A stretch of 64,000 nucleotides of DNA from contig OY723291.1 of the NCBI GenBank assembly GCA_963210315.1, positions 1,612,001 to 1,676,000 of the forward strand, in the 5' to 3' direction. Source of the DNA: Rhynchopus euleeides. Lineage: Eukaryota; Euglenozoa; Diplonemea; Diplonemida; Diplonemidae. The notes beneath the pieces are model-generated. The model was not told the origin of the DNA, searched no databases, and worked only from the letters and a program-made list of their open reading frames with translations. Made by a program: the position numbers and the translations under genes. Positions 1 to 11,692 of this stretch are shown piece after piece (positions within the stretch are counted from its first letter, which is position 1; each line of letters starts with the position of its first letter).

Positions 1-363
1 GGAAGGTGGAGATCACGCAGGAATCGCTGCGCAGGCAGGAGGAAACCCTGCAGGCCCTTGCGGAGCAGCGCCTGTTGGCGGTGAAGAACGAGCAGCGCAT
101 CATCGACCAAGAGATACGCCTCCGCATGCAGCGACAGGCTTTGGAGGAGAACGTATGCCAGAGAGCGGTGGGTGGGAAATGTGGGCAAAGTGCGAAAGGG
201 TTCCACACTCTGTCCTGTGACAAGTTGGAACGGTCATCCCAGGCTGCCTTACAAAATGCGCACATTTTTTCACCACCATCCAACACTGCAGGAGGCACGG
301 CTACGTGCTGAGCATCGCGCTGTGATGGATGTGACCCTCGGCAGCAAACACGCTCATGCATGA
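1..363 (+). CDS. 3' end of a coiled-coil protein gene (partial, two exons)
   Basis: The reading frame enters from the left edge. Exon 1..152 codes for an uninterrupted charged helix rich in Glu, Gln, Arg and Leu, typical of a coiled coil. A GTATGC donor follows at 153, and the intron ends with a pyrimidine-containing stretch and CAG at 289-291. Exon 292..363 continues in phase 0 with more charged helix (EARLRAEHRAV) and ends at TGA 361-363. Reading through the intron instead would give a low-quality tail and a stop at about 311, so the spliced model is preferred. The function cannot be told from this C-terminal fragment. It is the first of nine genes on the + strand. Confidence 0.6.
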
Positions 364-1247
364 GGTCCCGTGCTCCTGGGAAACCTTCTGACCCCCGCAT
401 TTTGTGTGGACTCTGTTCTCGCCTTGGGTGTGCTCACCACTCTCACAGGGTGCCACGCTTGGTCCGTATCCTTCCCTTCCCCACGCTTTCTATTTGTGCT
501 GCAGCGCCCTCGGGACCGTCCAATCCCCCCCCGCCCCATTTTTTGTATTGCCATTGTCTCTGTCCCCCAGTATTCAGCGCCAGGTTATCAGCGTCATCTC
601 GGGGAGGGACTGGGGGAGGTTTTTTTTTTGAGGCGGGAATCGCAGAACGCCCCCCCCTTCTCCCCCCAACCTCCCTGAGGGCGTGCTGCGTGTTGTTTGT
701 GTTTCCCCCCAAATTAGATCGGTGTACGGAACGAACCCTAGCGTTAGAATCCGATGGACGGAACCAGGGAGGGGTGATCCACGCATAGAGCGAGAGGCTG
801 TGCGGTTGCAGTCTATTGCACTGCACACAGAAGGCCGCAACACCCCCACCCACACACCCACACCCACCCCACCCCTCTCCCCTCTATTGTTTGATTTAGA
901 CTTGCACAATCCACGAGAGAGAGAGAGAAAGAGCGAGATTGCGATCGCATCCCCACCCCACCACCCCGCCACCCCCTCCCCACACAACGAGTGAACGGGT
1001 CGAATCTGCTGCGCGCGCCATATTTTTCTTCCAAGCCCACGAGCGACGAAGCGTAGCGAACGTCGCGCCCCTCCCCCATCACCCACCCCCACCCTAGCTT
1101 GTTGGTTGCCATGATGCCCCATAACCACCTCCCCCCCTCCGCCGTCAGAGTGCAGGGTTGCACAGTGGGTGGGCTGTTGGGGGTGGTGGCGCTGCCGGCG
1201 CTAGTGGAGAGCTTTCTTTCTGGCTCTCTGCTGCATTCCCCGTTGCG
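364..1247. other. Intergenic region, low complexity
   Basis: No coding frame is convincing. The stretch holds C/T-rich runs, a (GA)n tract near 916-935, CCCACC-type repeats near 840-980 and several C or T homopolymers. A pyrimidine-rich tract ending in CAG at 1146-1148 is the best candidate trans-splice acceptor for the next gene, about 100 bases before its start codon. Confidence 0.5.
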
Positions 1248-3375
1248 ATGAGCCAGCGTTATGTGTCTGACACCGTGAGCGGGACGCAGATAGTGAATGC
1301 GTATGCCGCGAAGAAGGCTGCGCAGATGGAGCGTGCGCGACAGCTCCGGCAGGAGCGTGAACTGAAGAAGCGAGACCAGGGCGAGGCTCCCCCCGCAGCG
1401 CCGCTGGGGTCTGCGCGCCCTCCGTCTGCAGGGTTCGGTGCGGGTGCCCACATGTCTTCTCCCCTCGAGCAGCCGGCTGAGCCGTCCTCGAGCCCCGTCG
1501 CGGCAGCGCATTCGCACATCACACGCACCACGCATCACGCACACCAGTCCCCCGTGGCAGTGGATGCAGGCATGCCCGCCTTCCCTGAAGTGGAAGCCCC
1601 AGCATCTACCACTGTGCTTGTCGGAGAGAATGACCTCTTCAAAGCAGTCCAGGTATGTGAAGGTGGGTGGGGGTGGTTCTGGCTGCGTGTGTGTGTTCCC
1701 CATAAGGGGGTGTATTTCAGCTCGTGTCTCGACGTCTCGACGCCGTCTCATCACCACCCCTCACGCCACAGGCGGGCATCATCACGATGGACCAATGCAG
1801 GAAGCTCTGGGAGACGTTCCAGCGCAGCGGGAAGCCTGTGGCAGCAGAGCCCCCACAGCCCGCCAGCCATCGCGCGCAGTACGGTGCTGCGCAGTACACC
1901 AGCGCCCCGAAGCAGGCAGGCACCCCTGGGACTGCCCGCAAGCACATGCCGCCCGCATCGGCAGTCAACGACACCATCAGCGACCCTGCGCGAATGAGCT
2001 CACAGGTGGCGGAGGCCCAGAGCAGGGACCAGGTATAAATAGCCCTGCCCTCGCACCCACCCAACCGTGCCCAGCATGCAGCTGAACCGGTTGTTTTGAC
2101 CTGACCTCCTGGGAATTTTTTGGAGTTCTGGGAGGGGGGGGGGGGGGATTTCCGTTTGCCAACCCTCTTCTTCGCAAGACACACTCACACACCGACCCCT
2201 CTTCCCCCTCTGCAGTCGCACGTCCGCCAGGATGACGGCGGATGGAACATGGACACCGACATGATGTACCAGGAACCGGAGACGGATGAGGAGTTCCTCC
2301 GGCGGCAGGGGCGCAACTTCCAGCCCCGCAGCCAGCCGAAGGGAAGGCAGGAGGCCCGCCCCGACTGGCAGGGTGGGGATGAGGACAGCAGCGGTGGGTT
2401 CGGCGCCCCGCCGCCCGTCAGGAAGCCTGCGCGCAAGCCGGCAGGGAGGGCGCCAAAGGGTGCGGTGCAGACGCCGAGCTCGCGCGACAGCGGCAGCTCG
2501 ACCCACGCGCCCCCGCTCAGCCTCGACGACATGCCGGTTGGCGGGGGTGGCAAGGCGAAGAATGGGTTTGGCGGAGGCGGGGGCGGGGGCGGCGGTGGCT
2601 ACGGTGCCTCTGCGTACCCCGAGGAGACGGTTGCCCAGCAGCCGGCGCGCCGCCGGCCCTCCTCGCGTGCGCAGCCCTCGCCGCAGATGCAGGCGCATCA
2701 CATGCCTGAGGATCGGGGCGGCCCTCCCAACATCGACAGCATGCCAACCAAGTCAGGCAACATGGAGCAGCTGCAGGTGGAGGCCGCAGAGGCGGCGAGC
2801 GAGCCTCAGAGGCAGTGTTACCAGGTCTGCCACAAGAGGGGGCATGGGGGTGGGGGGGTTGGGGTTGGGGCGGGTGGGGGGGGGGGGGGGGACATGCATA
2901 CCATTGCCGAGGGGCTTCGGGGTGATCTTCACTGTGTTGTGCAGCACAACTCACAAACCTTTTTTTTCCCTCTGCGCAGTGTGGGAGGTCGTTCCGCGAA
3001 AGCGTGCTGTCGAAGCACTCGCAGATCTGCGGGAAGCAGAAGGCACGGAAGGTGTTCAACATCAGCAAGCAGAGGCAGGCCGAGCAGGACATGCCCATGC
3101 CGAGCTCGAAGTCCGCGCCGCCCCCCCCGAAGCCGAAGACTAACTGGAAGCAGCAGCATGAGGATTTCATCTCCGCAATGAAGAGCAACAAGCTTATCGC
3201 GGCGGTGGAGCGCGGGGAGGCACCTGCATCGGCGCTGAAAAGCATCCCTGCCCCGAAGGACAACAGAGTCCCCTGTCCCCACTGCACCAGAAAGTTTGCC
3301 GCCGACGTGGCTGAGCGGCACATCCCGAAGTGTAAGAATATCCTCCATAAGCCCAAGAGCCTGCGGAGATATTGA
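1248..3375 (+). CDS. ZC2HC1-like C2HC zinc-finger protein (four exons)
   Basis: The model is join(1248..1652, 1772..2032, 2216..2824, 2980..3375), 556 residues, all introns in phase 0. Donors are GTATGT, GTATAA and GTCTGC; acceptors are ACAG, GCAG and GCAG. Residues 18-43 form a charged helix; the middle is low-complexity Pro/Gly/Ser, including a run of about ten Gly. Two zinc fingers are visible: C423-x2-C426-x11-H438-x3-C442, which exists only after splicing exon 3 to exon 4, and C524-x2-C527-x11-H539-x3-C543. Between them is the W-x2-QHEDFI segment typical of ZC2HC1/FAM164 proteins. This double C2HC arrangement is known from the eukaryotic ZC2HC1 family, whose molecular role is poorly defined. 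The reconstituted finger strongly supports the splice sites. Confidence 0.85.
2825..2979 (+). other. G-rich third intron of the ZC2HC1-like gene
   Basis: This 155-base intron carries many G runs of three or more, including a near-continuous G tract around 2876-2890, on the sense strand. It is closed by a short T run and GCGCAG. The donor is GTCTGC, less common than the GTATG type used elsewhere in the window. Confidence 0.7.
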
Positions 3376-5829
3376 GGCTGGGAGGATGACGGGGGTGTGT
3401 GGGAGGGTGGTTGTGTGCGGTGTTGCCCTTTTTCGACCCTTCTCGCCACGATTGTGTGCGGCTCCCCGACCCCTGCACCCTCGGCGTCACGGCGATAACA
3501 TGGGTTTTGCGTGGTGCGTGATGTTGCAGGGAGGGGGCGGTCGTCAGGATGCCCGCAAAACCCGCAAACATGTGTTATGTAGAAGCAGTGTTTTCTTGAG
3601 GAAGGGTGGTGGTGGTGAGGTGTGGTCTTTGCAACCGTGTTGTCAAAATTTGGCGTGAGTTTTGGCGTATTTCCCCCCTGCGTTCTTTTTGTTGCCCAAA
3701 GCGTACCCGCGCGCAGTGTGGTTTTGAGAGAGCAACGCAAAACCACTTAATCACAGCAACGCCCTTCACAGGGGCCACTCGCCCAGATCACCGCTGCCAT
3801 CACCCCTCCCCCCCCCCTCACCTTGGGGGTGTGTGGGAAGGGTCTACGCTATACACCAAATCCAAAGGAGAGGACTTGGCAGCGAACCTTCTTGAGGCAC
3901 GAGGGAGAGGGGGGGGAGGGGGCGGACTCCATATATTCTGTGCCTTGTGTGGATTCGTTTCTCTTTCAGTTTGTTTCGTCGGTGGGTGGTGGTGGGTGGG
4001 AGGGGGGGGGGTGTGTGTGTGTGGGTTTGGTGGTGTCGCTGTGCCTGATGTGCATATTTATTACCACAGGTCCCCTGTTGGTGTGACGAAGAGAGTGGGG
4101 CGGGGCGGCAGCAGTCATGTGTTTTTTCCCCATCGCCCCTTCACGACGCGCTCACAGTGCGCAAAGCAGGTCTGGCACAATGGCACCTGGCAAATAGCAA
4201 AGCCTGTCTCTGTTTCGCACGGGCAGTTGTGCCGGCACTTTCTCCGCAAGAAATGCTCGCAGAAATATTAAACCGCGGAATGGAAGCGTCTTACATGCGC
4301 GAACCGAGTTTGTCAAAGCAAAAAGGGGATCGGATGTAGATTCTCTGCAATTCGATTCCCTCGAGCTGGATAACACCCTAACCCCCCCCCCCCCCCACCT
4401 CTGACCCCCCTCCCCATTCCACATTCGGTTCTTTCTGTGATGCGACAAGACCACTCAGCGTGTGCGCACAGTGGAGGTAGACACCAGAGTTCGCTCGGTG
4501 CCAACCCCTACGCTAAATGAAAACGTGCGGACGGCAACACGCCTTCGCCGCCCCCCCCCCCCCCCCCAACTGCCTTTCCGACGCCCATTCTCGGTTTCTG
4601 TGACATGCGTCTTCGATGGGGGGGGAGTGTGAGGGGGATGGTTGCCTGTGCCAGGTGAATCTCTAAGAGAGGTTTTTCTTTTGCCTGTTTTCCGTTCGCC
4701 CTGATGCCTTGCCTGTTTCCTGCCAAAGGCAAAAGTGGGGGGGGGGTGTGTGGGGGTAGCCTTCCCAAGCATATTGATGTACGTCGGAAGGTGGCGTCTT
4801 GGAGGCCATCGGAAGCCAAGAAGACATGTGTCAGCTGCGTGCGTGCCTGTTCTGGGTTTTCCCCTCTCTGAGCCAAGTCCTGTCCAAATATTTTGTCCCT
4901 ATTACACAGGCAATCGACAAACGAAACGCAATACTCTGTGTGAGAGCCGCCTATAAGACGGGGTTGCAGGGTTGCCGCCTGTGGCCCCAACCCACAGGAG
5001 CCCGGCGAAGCGAAAGGGGAAAAACACAGCGGTCTCCGGCATCTCGAAGAAGAGCACGGAAAAAAACAATTCGTTCGAAATCGTTCGAAAGGACGAGGGT
5101 GTTGCAGTGTTTGGATGCATTCCGCTGAGTGTGCGATTCGTCCGAGCAAGTGATCAACTCCAAAGCCCTTTCTTTGTTGCAAAAGGAGTCGGTGTGTGGG
5201 TCCACATTGGAGTGTTGGAGGTTGACAAACATCGTTCCAATCGTTCAAAAAGCCGTGAGAGAAAATCGATTTTCGCATCAAGTGGCGGGGTGCTCCAAAA
5301 ATATATTCGCATGTCTTTTTGGTGGCGTTCGAACGCACAGGGTGTACGCTATACTGGCCCAACACATGACACGGCGCCTCTGCAAACCAACCAAACCACC
5401 GGTTGCCTGAAGACCCCTGCAGTTTGTGGGTGGCTTTGATTTTTTTTGCCTTTTTCACCATCTTTCCGTGTGGAACTAGAAACTACCGCCCCATCCCCCC
5501 CACTCACCCACACACACAATCTCTCACCCCCCCCCCCCCTCCCCGTTTTCAGACACGATTCCACCACCATCCACTGGGAAGGTACCCCACCCCACCCGAC
5601 CCGACCCGACCCCACTCTCCCTGAGCCTGATATTGGTATTATCTTTAGATGCATTGCAAGAAAGACAGCTCATGCGGGCCTTCACTTGTGTAGTACGTGC
5701 CTTTGTGCTAAGAGCCCGTAGAAGCAAAAAGTAGAACCTGTTGCGCGACAGACCTGTCAAACAGCTCCAGACCGGCAGCTCACGCGCAGGCAGCGGGCCC
5801 TCGACTCGAGAGCCCAGAAAAAGGTGTTA
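3376..5829. other. Long intergenic region without a convincing gene
   Basis: About 2.45 kb. It contains G/C homopolymers (near 3905, 4000, 4381, 4550, 4738 and 5527), a (GT)n stretch near 4008-4024, and AATCGTTC-type motifs near 5080 and 5240. One copy of a dispersed hairpin motif lies at 4482-4500. The open frames are short or of biased composition and match no family I recognise. Confidence 0.5.
4482..4500 (+). repeat. Dispersed bulged-hairpin motif, copy 1
   Basis: The sequence reads CACC-A-GAG-TTCG-CTC-GGTG: a two-part stem with a single bulged A, closed by a TTCG tetraloop. CTACGCT follows 12 bases downstream. Five similar copies occur at 13256, 14183, 14969, 23596 and 31899. Confidence 0.45.
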
Positions 5830-7140
5830 CTGGGGGGGGTCAAATAATTGTAACCCCTACGATTATTTAGCGACGCGGTCTGTATAAATCGGGTGTCCCA
5901 AAATTTACAAATTTTCAACGGTGGTGAATAATCGTAGGGGTTACGATTATTCACTTTTGGCAAAAATTTACCCGTTTTGCTGTTCAGAATGTCAATTGGT
6001 GGGGTGGGGGTGGGTGTGGGTCGCATTCTCGGCCTGTCTCACCGGCATTCCGTGCACACAGCAACAGCACCGGTGGAAACTGGCCATAGCACCCCGGTGG
6101 GCCACCAGGAGGGGAGGGACCCGGTGTGAGGCGCTTGAGTCATCCAGATGGGCACACGGTGGGGTCCGACACCCGATGTCGGACCCTGTGACCCGTTTTT
6201 TAGGTACCCTCCACACCCAGTGCGCGCTCGACCGTCGAATGGTTTTTCTGGTCCCGTGCACTTCCCTGCCTGCCACACCACCCCCTCGACCCCATCCCCA
6301 GCACCAGAGCGTCGTTGGCTGGCGTGCGCGGGGCACGCGTCGAATACCGATGACGGGGCCTGTGTTCCTGGGGCGCTGACGAGGTCCGAAGGGATTGACG
6401 CCTTGGCTCAGTCCTTACGTTTGGATGAGGGCGTGGTTTTTGACGTAGCGGGAGCCCTCAAGAATACAGCACAGCTGCACCTGCTCTTGCGCCGTCTCCA
6501 GTTCGCATAGTCCCTTCGTATGACGGTGACTGGGAGCCCTGGCTGTCCCGATCTATTTCAATGACTGTATCAGTTTCCAGCCTAGTTCCCATGCTTGGGT
6601 GCTTGGCTCGGGTGCACCCTTCGAGGTGGTACAGAGAATGCAAAGAGAGTCCACAGGGGGGTCTGGGGGGCGGAGCCCCCCAGCCGCCGGAGGCCACGGT
6701 AGTGAACATCTGTTCCTTGTGGGGTACAGTTTCTGGACTGTGTCCATCTTCCTGAGGTTGCGTATGGGCCACCCCAGAATTTTGGTGCCCCCCCCCCCAG
6801 GCTCACCTCACTGGCAGGGAACCTGGGGGCGGGGGGGCCTCAAACCATACTCTCTTCCACCCATTAAACTCGGGGCATGTGTGCTCCGACATGTGGGGTG
6901 ACTCAATCACTGGTCTATGACGACCGATTCTCCACTTTGTACAGCCTGAGTGGGATCCCTGCTGTTCCTGTTGCTTGATCTTCTGAGGAAAAGTCAGAAA
7001 TTTGGCCAAAAGTGAATAATCGTAACCCCTACGATTATTCAAAACAAATTTACGTATAAATGGCCCAGAAAATGTTGTACAATTAATCGCCCCCTTACGA
7101 TTATTCGACTACTTACGATTAATTGCCCCCCCCCCCCCAG
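5830..7140. mobile_element. Non-autonomous DNA transposon, 1.31 kb, TA target duplication, G-run termini
   Basis: The left end begins CTGGGGGGGGTCAAAT directly after TA at 5828-5829. The right end closes with a C run and CAG directly before TA at 7141-7142, so the ends are inverted and flanked by a TA duplication. Subterminal inverted copies of AATAATCGTA and TACGATTATT occur on both sides (5848-5953 and 7010-7125). Inside are a perfect 10 bp hairpin at 6162-6186 and a copy of the GGGCGGAGCCC dispersed repeat at 6652-6719. No transposase frame is visible. TA duplication is characteristic of the Tc1/mariner group, so a MITE-like derivative of that group is the best guess. The tip GGGGGGGTCAAAT is shared with the element at 11693. 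Confidence 0.7.
6652..6719 (+). repeat. Dispersed palindromic repeat, copy 1
   Basis: About 65 bp with the palindrome GGGGGGCGGAGCCCCCC followed by AGCCGCCGGAGGCCACGG and a conserved tail ending in CTGTTCC. Two further copies lie at 37392 and 37613 inside another element. Weaker similarity continues for tens of bases beyond this core. Confidence 0.8.
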
Positions 7141-7142
7141 TA

Positions 7143-8920
7143 AACAAACCAAGTGAGCTGCCATCTTACAACATAGGTGGCAGACAAGAAGATGTCACAG
7201 TTTTGATGTGACACATAGGAAGCCGGATACCCCGCATCGAACTGCGACCCCTCTCACCAGGGGGCGCTACGAACACGGGCAAACCACCGTTCAAATGATT
7301 GGAAACGGAGCGAGGACCCACGAGAGGTGCCCCTTCTGGGTGGCCCCTTTCCACACCAAAAAAAATTGGGGTCCAAAAAGAATGAGGGACGATTCGCGCG
7401 AGGTAGGGGCAATCGTGGTCCTCCCTCACGCAGTTTTGGTGGGTCCACCTGGCACAGCTCTCGTCACAGGGAGGGGGGCAGCACGCTCTTGTGGACCGCT
7501 TTCTCGCTGTCAGTTCGCCCTTCTCTCTCTATCCGTTTCTCGCTTGTGTGTGTGTGATTTTTCAAGAAGGCACCCGCTGTTGGTTTTTCTGCGAAAGGAG
7601 GGTAGATAGAACACAAAAAAAATGATCGGCTGATACAACCATTTCAGGCCCCATGCACGGCTACAGGATACGCTGTGCACTTTCTTCTTCGGTCAGTTTT
7701 GTTGATTTCCCCACTACCCCATCCCTACATTCCCCCGTTCCCCCCAGCCCGGGTTGCGTTTTGAAGAGAGGGGTGGGTGCGTGTGTCGTCGCCACATGAG
7801 ATGTTCAAAAGTCCAGAGACAGAGAAAGGTGGGGAGGGGCGCACGCGCCAGCTCTCGTGGGTTGGCTGCAGCAAGCTTGTTTTGTGAAGAATTCTAACAA
7901 AAAAAATCATTGGTTTCCCTCTCCTCATTGCCCCGTTCGATCGTTCAAAAGAGGGCCCCCCCCCCCAGAAGAGCGCTTGGAACAGCTTCGGGGCAGCGAG
8001 GAACCCCGGCCGAAAAAAGTCGCTCAACATTGCTGGTCGGCGCACGGCCAAATTTGTTCAAAATCGTTCATTATTTGTAGCTCAACTCGCTCGGAGCTCC
8101 ATGCCTCAAATGGGCAAGTCAAATCGGGATCTCCTCTCATGATATGCAAATCAACCCCTGCTGGTGGACAATTGCACGATATAATTCCGGGAGAAAAATG
8201 GAGTGGCGACGGTTGTGCGAGTACGTGTGCGATGGTTTTCTTCAAAACAGATACGGGATGTGTTTTCGCACACACACACACAGCCTGGTTGCCCCGTCCG
8301 GGCGACAAAACCTGGCAACAAAACAAAGCAAACCATGACACCCACCCCCGCCCCTGCCTCCTCTTCTCGCCCCCCCCCCCCCCCCCGTGAGATCTCTATC
8401 CCTACCCACGCCCACACCCTCCCTCACTCTGGCTCTGCTGAGGGCTTGGCAATAGAAGATTGGCAAAAAACATTCGTTCAAAAAAATGAGACGCAGAGGC
8501 AACACACACACACACACACACACTCCACGCAGTGCCAAGGCTTCCTGCTGCGGGTGCAAAATTGGCAGGCAGGCCCCGCTCCCCCCACCCACCCGACCTC
8601 CCCTCCCCCAGCGGCCGGTATTCTTGACGACCTGTCGTTTGGCGGCGGCAGAACCTGTGTGACCACCATGTGAATCTTACCTTTGTTTGAAACTTATTGA
8701 CCAGGCTACACCCACAGTGCACTGTGTGTGTCTCCCTTGAGTGGGATCCCACTGCTACACGACACACACTTATGTTCTTTGCACCCCAATTTCCGGTTTC
8801 CACCCCACCCCGAGTGATCACCCCGTATGCCCGCCACACCACACCACACTACCGAACCCCAAACAGGCAGAGCAGAGGCAGGAGGCTCCCTGCTTCCTCT
8901 GCCCCCCTCCGCCTCCCGGC
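7143..8920. other. Intergenic region upstream of the leishmanolysin gene
   Basis: About 1.8 kb with no convincing gene. It holds several A, T and C homopolymers, a (CA)n microsatellite at about 8502-8524, a C run near 8371 and ATCGTTCAAA-like motifs near 8055 and 8471. CAAACAG at 8870-8876 lies 44 bases before the start codon and is the best candidate trans-splice acceptor for the next gene. Confidence 0.5.
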
Positions 8921-11443
8921 ATGTCCGTCGCAGGCAGGAATCATGTGGTGTTGCTCGCACTGCTGTGCGTGAGTGCAGAGGCGACACTCGACCTCAGCCA
9001 CATGCAGGTGCCGGAGGTGCATGTGGATTATGAGGTGGGGCGCGACGGGCGCGCCCTGCAGGACAAGCAGGGTATTTCAATCACGGCCCTCTTCAGCCAG
9101 CACGGGCAGTGCACCCCTGGAGGGTGTTTCTGCCAGAATGTGGGTGAAGTCATAGATGACTTCCTGGGGCGGAGGAGCTACGTCTGCGAAGCGCAGGATA
9201 TCCTCACGACAGAAAAGTCCAACTACATGCGGGAGATCATGTCTGAGGCGCGCGAATGGCTCAGCAAAGCACTCCTGATATCTCCCACAGGAAGCGGGCT
9301 GATCCCTACCGTGGGTGTCTGCGGCACTGTGACTGATGCCACGCGTGGCATTGTCCAAACAGCGCCTGGCGTGTCTGGGGCTGACTTCGTGATCCATGTG
9401 ACGGCTGTGCCTGCGGAGGGTTCGACCCAGGCGTGGGCTCTGTTCTGCTCCAGCGATCAGAACGGGCGGCCGACGGTGGGGCAGATCAACTTCTCGCCCC
9501 ACCTGCTGCAGCCCAGCGCCAAGGTGGACCACCCCGTGGAGCACACCAACTCGGTGAACACCGCGATCCACGAGCTGATGCATGCCCTCGGGTTTTCAAA
9601 AACCTTCTTCGCCAACCAGAACCGGCGGTGGTTCCCCTCCATCAACCGGATGCCCGCCCTCACGGTGCTCAACGGGAAGGAGATGATCAACACGCCCAAG
9701 GTGCTGGAGAAGGCGCGGGAGCACTTCGGCTGCCCCACCATGCAGGGCGTGGCCCTGGAGGATCAGGGCGAGCAGGGGACGCAGGGCAACCACTGGGAGA
9801 AGCGGCTGATGGGGAACGAGGCGATGACCGGGGCGCAGACCTCTGAGCTGACGGTGATATCCGCCATCACGCTGGCCTACTTCGAAGACACAGGGATGTA
9901 CGGCGTGAACTACAGCATGGCGGGTGGGTTGCGGTGGGGGAAGGGGCAGGGCTGCAGCTTTGTCAGCGACACATGCCTGGCTTACGACAAGAACAGGCCG
10001 ACCCAGGCACCCGGGCCCACCCCGCGCACGCAGGAGTTCTGCTTCCCTGCCAGTCTTGTGTTGCAGGATCTGCAGCAGCAGTGCACCACATCGCGGCGTG
10101 CCTACGGCTCGTGCAACATCCACAACTACACAAATGGTGTCCTTCCGGCAGTGTGGCGGTACTTTTCCCCTCACGATGAGATGGGGGGTGGGGTGAAGTA
10201 CTCAGACTACTGCCCCTTCTACGCTGCGGAGCGGCAGTGCACATCGGTGGATGCTGCGGCCAACCTCTGCAAGGGCTACACATCGGAGGCAATCTGCAAT
10301 CAGAACCGCGTCTGCTACTACGACGTGGACCACTGCGTGTCGAAAGAGCTGGATGTGAAGGGCAACACCTTTAGCCCCACGAGCAGGTGCTTCAACGCGC
10401 ATACGAGCCTGAGGTATCTCACTATAGACGATCTGAATGCACGCTGCTTCCCGGTGACGTGTTCTCCAGACCGCACCTCTTATTTCGCAGAGGTGGGGCA
10501 CACCAAGGTGTACTGCAACGCCACCTTGGAGCATGCGATACCGAGTGTGGAGTATGTTGCGAAGTACAAAGGTGTCATCCCGTGCCTTGCGCCTGAGGTG
10601 ATGTGTGACGATGCGGAGCTCCCGACGGCTGAGTTTACCATCCCTGTCGTGACGCCTGTCGCAACTGAGGTTGCTCCCAAGGAGGATGAGGACGACAACA
10701 AGCTGCTGATGATCATCGTCATCAGCGCAGCAGCAGGGCTGGGTGTCCTCGCACTCGTGTGCTTCATGGTGTATGCACCCCACACCCACCCACCCACACC
10801 CCCACGCAAAGTGTGCCATGGTGATCGCAACGCAAACTGTCCACCGCAGACACACACACAATTCCGAGCGTGTTTACGTTGTGTTTCATCGACACACGCC
10901 ACCCACCCCCCCTCCCATGCTACAAAAAGGACTGACATTGCAAGAAAGTGCTGGGTGACTTGCTTTTCCATCCACCCTCTGTCTCTCGACAACCAAATCC
11001 CCCCTCCCACACACCACAGGAGCTCCTACTGCACTTCACCCGACCCGCCAAAGAAGCAGCACGCCACAGGCTACACAGGCCACGTTGCAAAGCAGCAGCA
11101 GCCCGCTCCGAGGACTGGCATGCAGGGGCACAAGAAGCCCCCGCAGCTCGTGTCACCCCCACCGCACGCCCTGCCTGGGTACCAGCCTCCGGTTGTGTCA
11201 CCAACCGGGTCGGCCGTGCCGTATCCAGCACACGGGCAGCAAGGGTACCGGGTGTCGCCAACACCCAACTTCGGCGCATCTGTCACTGCGGGAGACACGT
11301 CGAACAATGCGATGGAGATGACCAACCGTAGCGAGGTGCTTGGTGCCTCGCTCGGGGCTGGCTCTGCGGTGCCCGCTGGTGTCAGCCCGACCACCCACAA
11401 CCACTACGGGCAGCCGCTGCTCCCCAACCAGGCGGTGTGCTGA
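8921..11443 (+). CDS. Leishmanolysin-like surface metalloprotease (GP63/MSP, peptidase M8), two exons
   Basis: The model is join(8921..10770, 11020..11443), 757 residues. An N-terminal signal peptide (residues 1-21, hydrophobic VVLLALLCV) leads into a Cys-containing proregion. The zinc site is HELMH at 217-221, and the third ligand is H291 in the family's GNHWEKRLMG block, followed by the Met-turn Met at about 302. A Cys-rich C-terminal domain follows, then a transmembrane helix at about 595-617 and a Pro/Gln-rich cytoplasmic tail. It is therefore a type I membrane endopeptidase rather than a GPI-anchored form. N-glycosylation sequons are present (NYS, NYT, NAT). The intron 10771..11019 is placed from the GTATGC donor in phase 2 and an ACAG acceptor. 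It is 249 bases long and free of stops, so retention would yield a longer in-frame protein. The start follows a pyrimidine-rich leader. Confidence 0.93.
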   Translation: MSVAGRNHVVLLALLCVSAEATLDLSHMQVPEVHVDYEVGRDGRALQDKQGISITALFSQHGQCTPGGCFCQNVGEVIDDFLGRRSYVCEAQDILTTEKSNYMREIMSEAREWLSKALLISPTGSGLIPTVGVCGTVTDATRGIVQTAPGVSGADFVIHVTAVPAEGSTQAWALFCSSDQNGRPTVGQINFSPHLLQPSAKVDHPVEHTNSVNTAIHELMHALGFSKTFFANQNRRWFPSINRMPALTVLNGKEMINTPKVLEKAREHFGCPTMQGVALEDQGEQGTQGNHWEKRLMGNEAMTGAQTSELTVISAITLAYFEDTGMYGVNYSMAGGLRWGKGQGCSFVSDTCLAYDKNRPTQAPGPTPRTQEFCFPASLVLQDLQQQCTTSRRAYGSCNIHNYTNGVLPAVWRYFSPHDEMGGGVKYSDYCPFYAAERQCTSVDAAANLCKGYTSEAICNQNRVCYYDVDHCVSKELDVKGNTFSPTSRCFNAHTSLRYLTIDDLNARCFPVTCSPDRTSYFAEVGHTKVYCNATLEHAIPSVEYVAKYKGVIPCLAPEVMCDDAELPTAEFTIPVVTPVATEVAPKEDEDDNKLLMIIVISAAAGLGVLALVCFMVYAPHTHPPTPPRKVCHGDRNANCPPQTHTQFRACLRCVSSTHATHPPSHATKRTDIARKCWVTCFSIHPLSLDNQIPPPTHHRSSYCTSPDPPKKQHATGYTGHVAKQQQPAPRTGMQGHKKPPQLVSPPPHALPGYQPPVVSPTGSAVPYPAHGQQGYRVSPTPNFGASVTAGDTSNNAMEMTNRSEVLGASLGAGSAVPAGVSPTTHNHYGQPLLPNQAVC

Positions 11444-11692
11444 TGTTGGGGTTGGGCGTGGGAGAGTGGGGTGAGTGGTGGTGGTGGTGGTGTGGAGTTC
11501 GCTCCATTTCGCGCCAGTTCGCTAGAATCATCGGGAGAATCAGCCCGGTGAGAGTATTTTCGCGCCGAGGGGTCGGGGAGAGGGGAAGGGGGTGGTTCTT
11601 CCGGGAAATGGGGTGGTGGGCGGTCACGCAGGACCCCTTCCCTCCCTCCCTCCCTCCCTGCCCTCCTCCCCCACAAAGGGAGGGGGGGGGTA

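Noticed and set aside
443..1757. Long - strand frames opposite the first genes
   Set aside because: They are shadows of the + strand genes and of C/G-rich low-complexity DNA, without independent support.
7208..7609. 133-codon + strand frame after the first transposon
   Set aside because: Low-complexity and biased, with no recognisable domain or splice partner.
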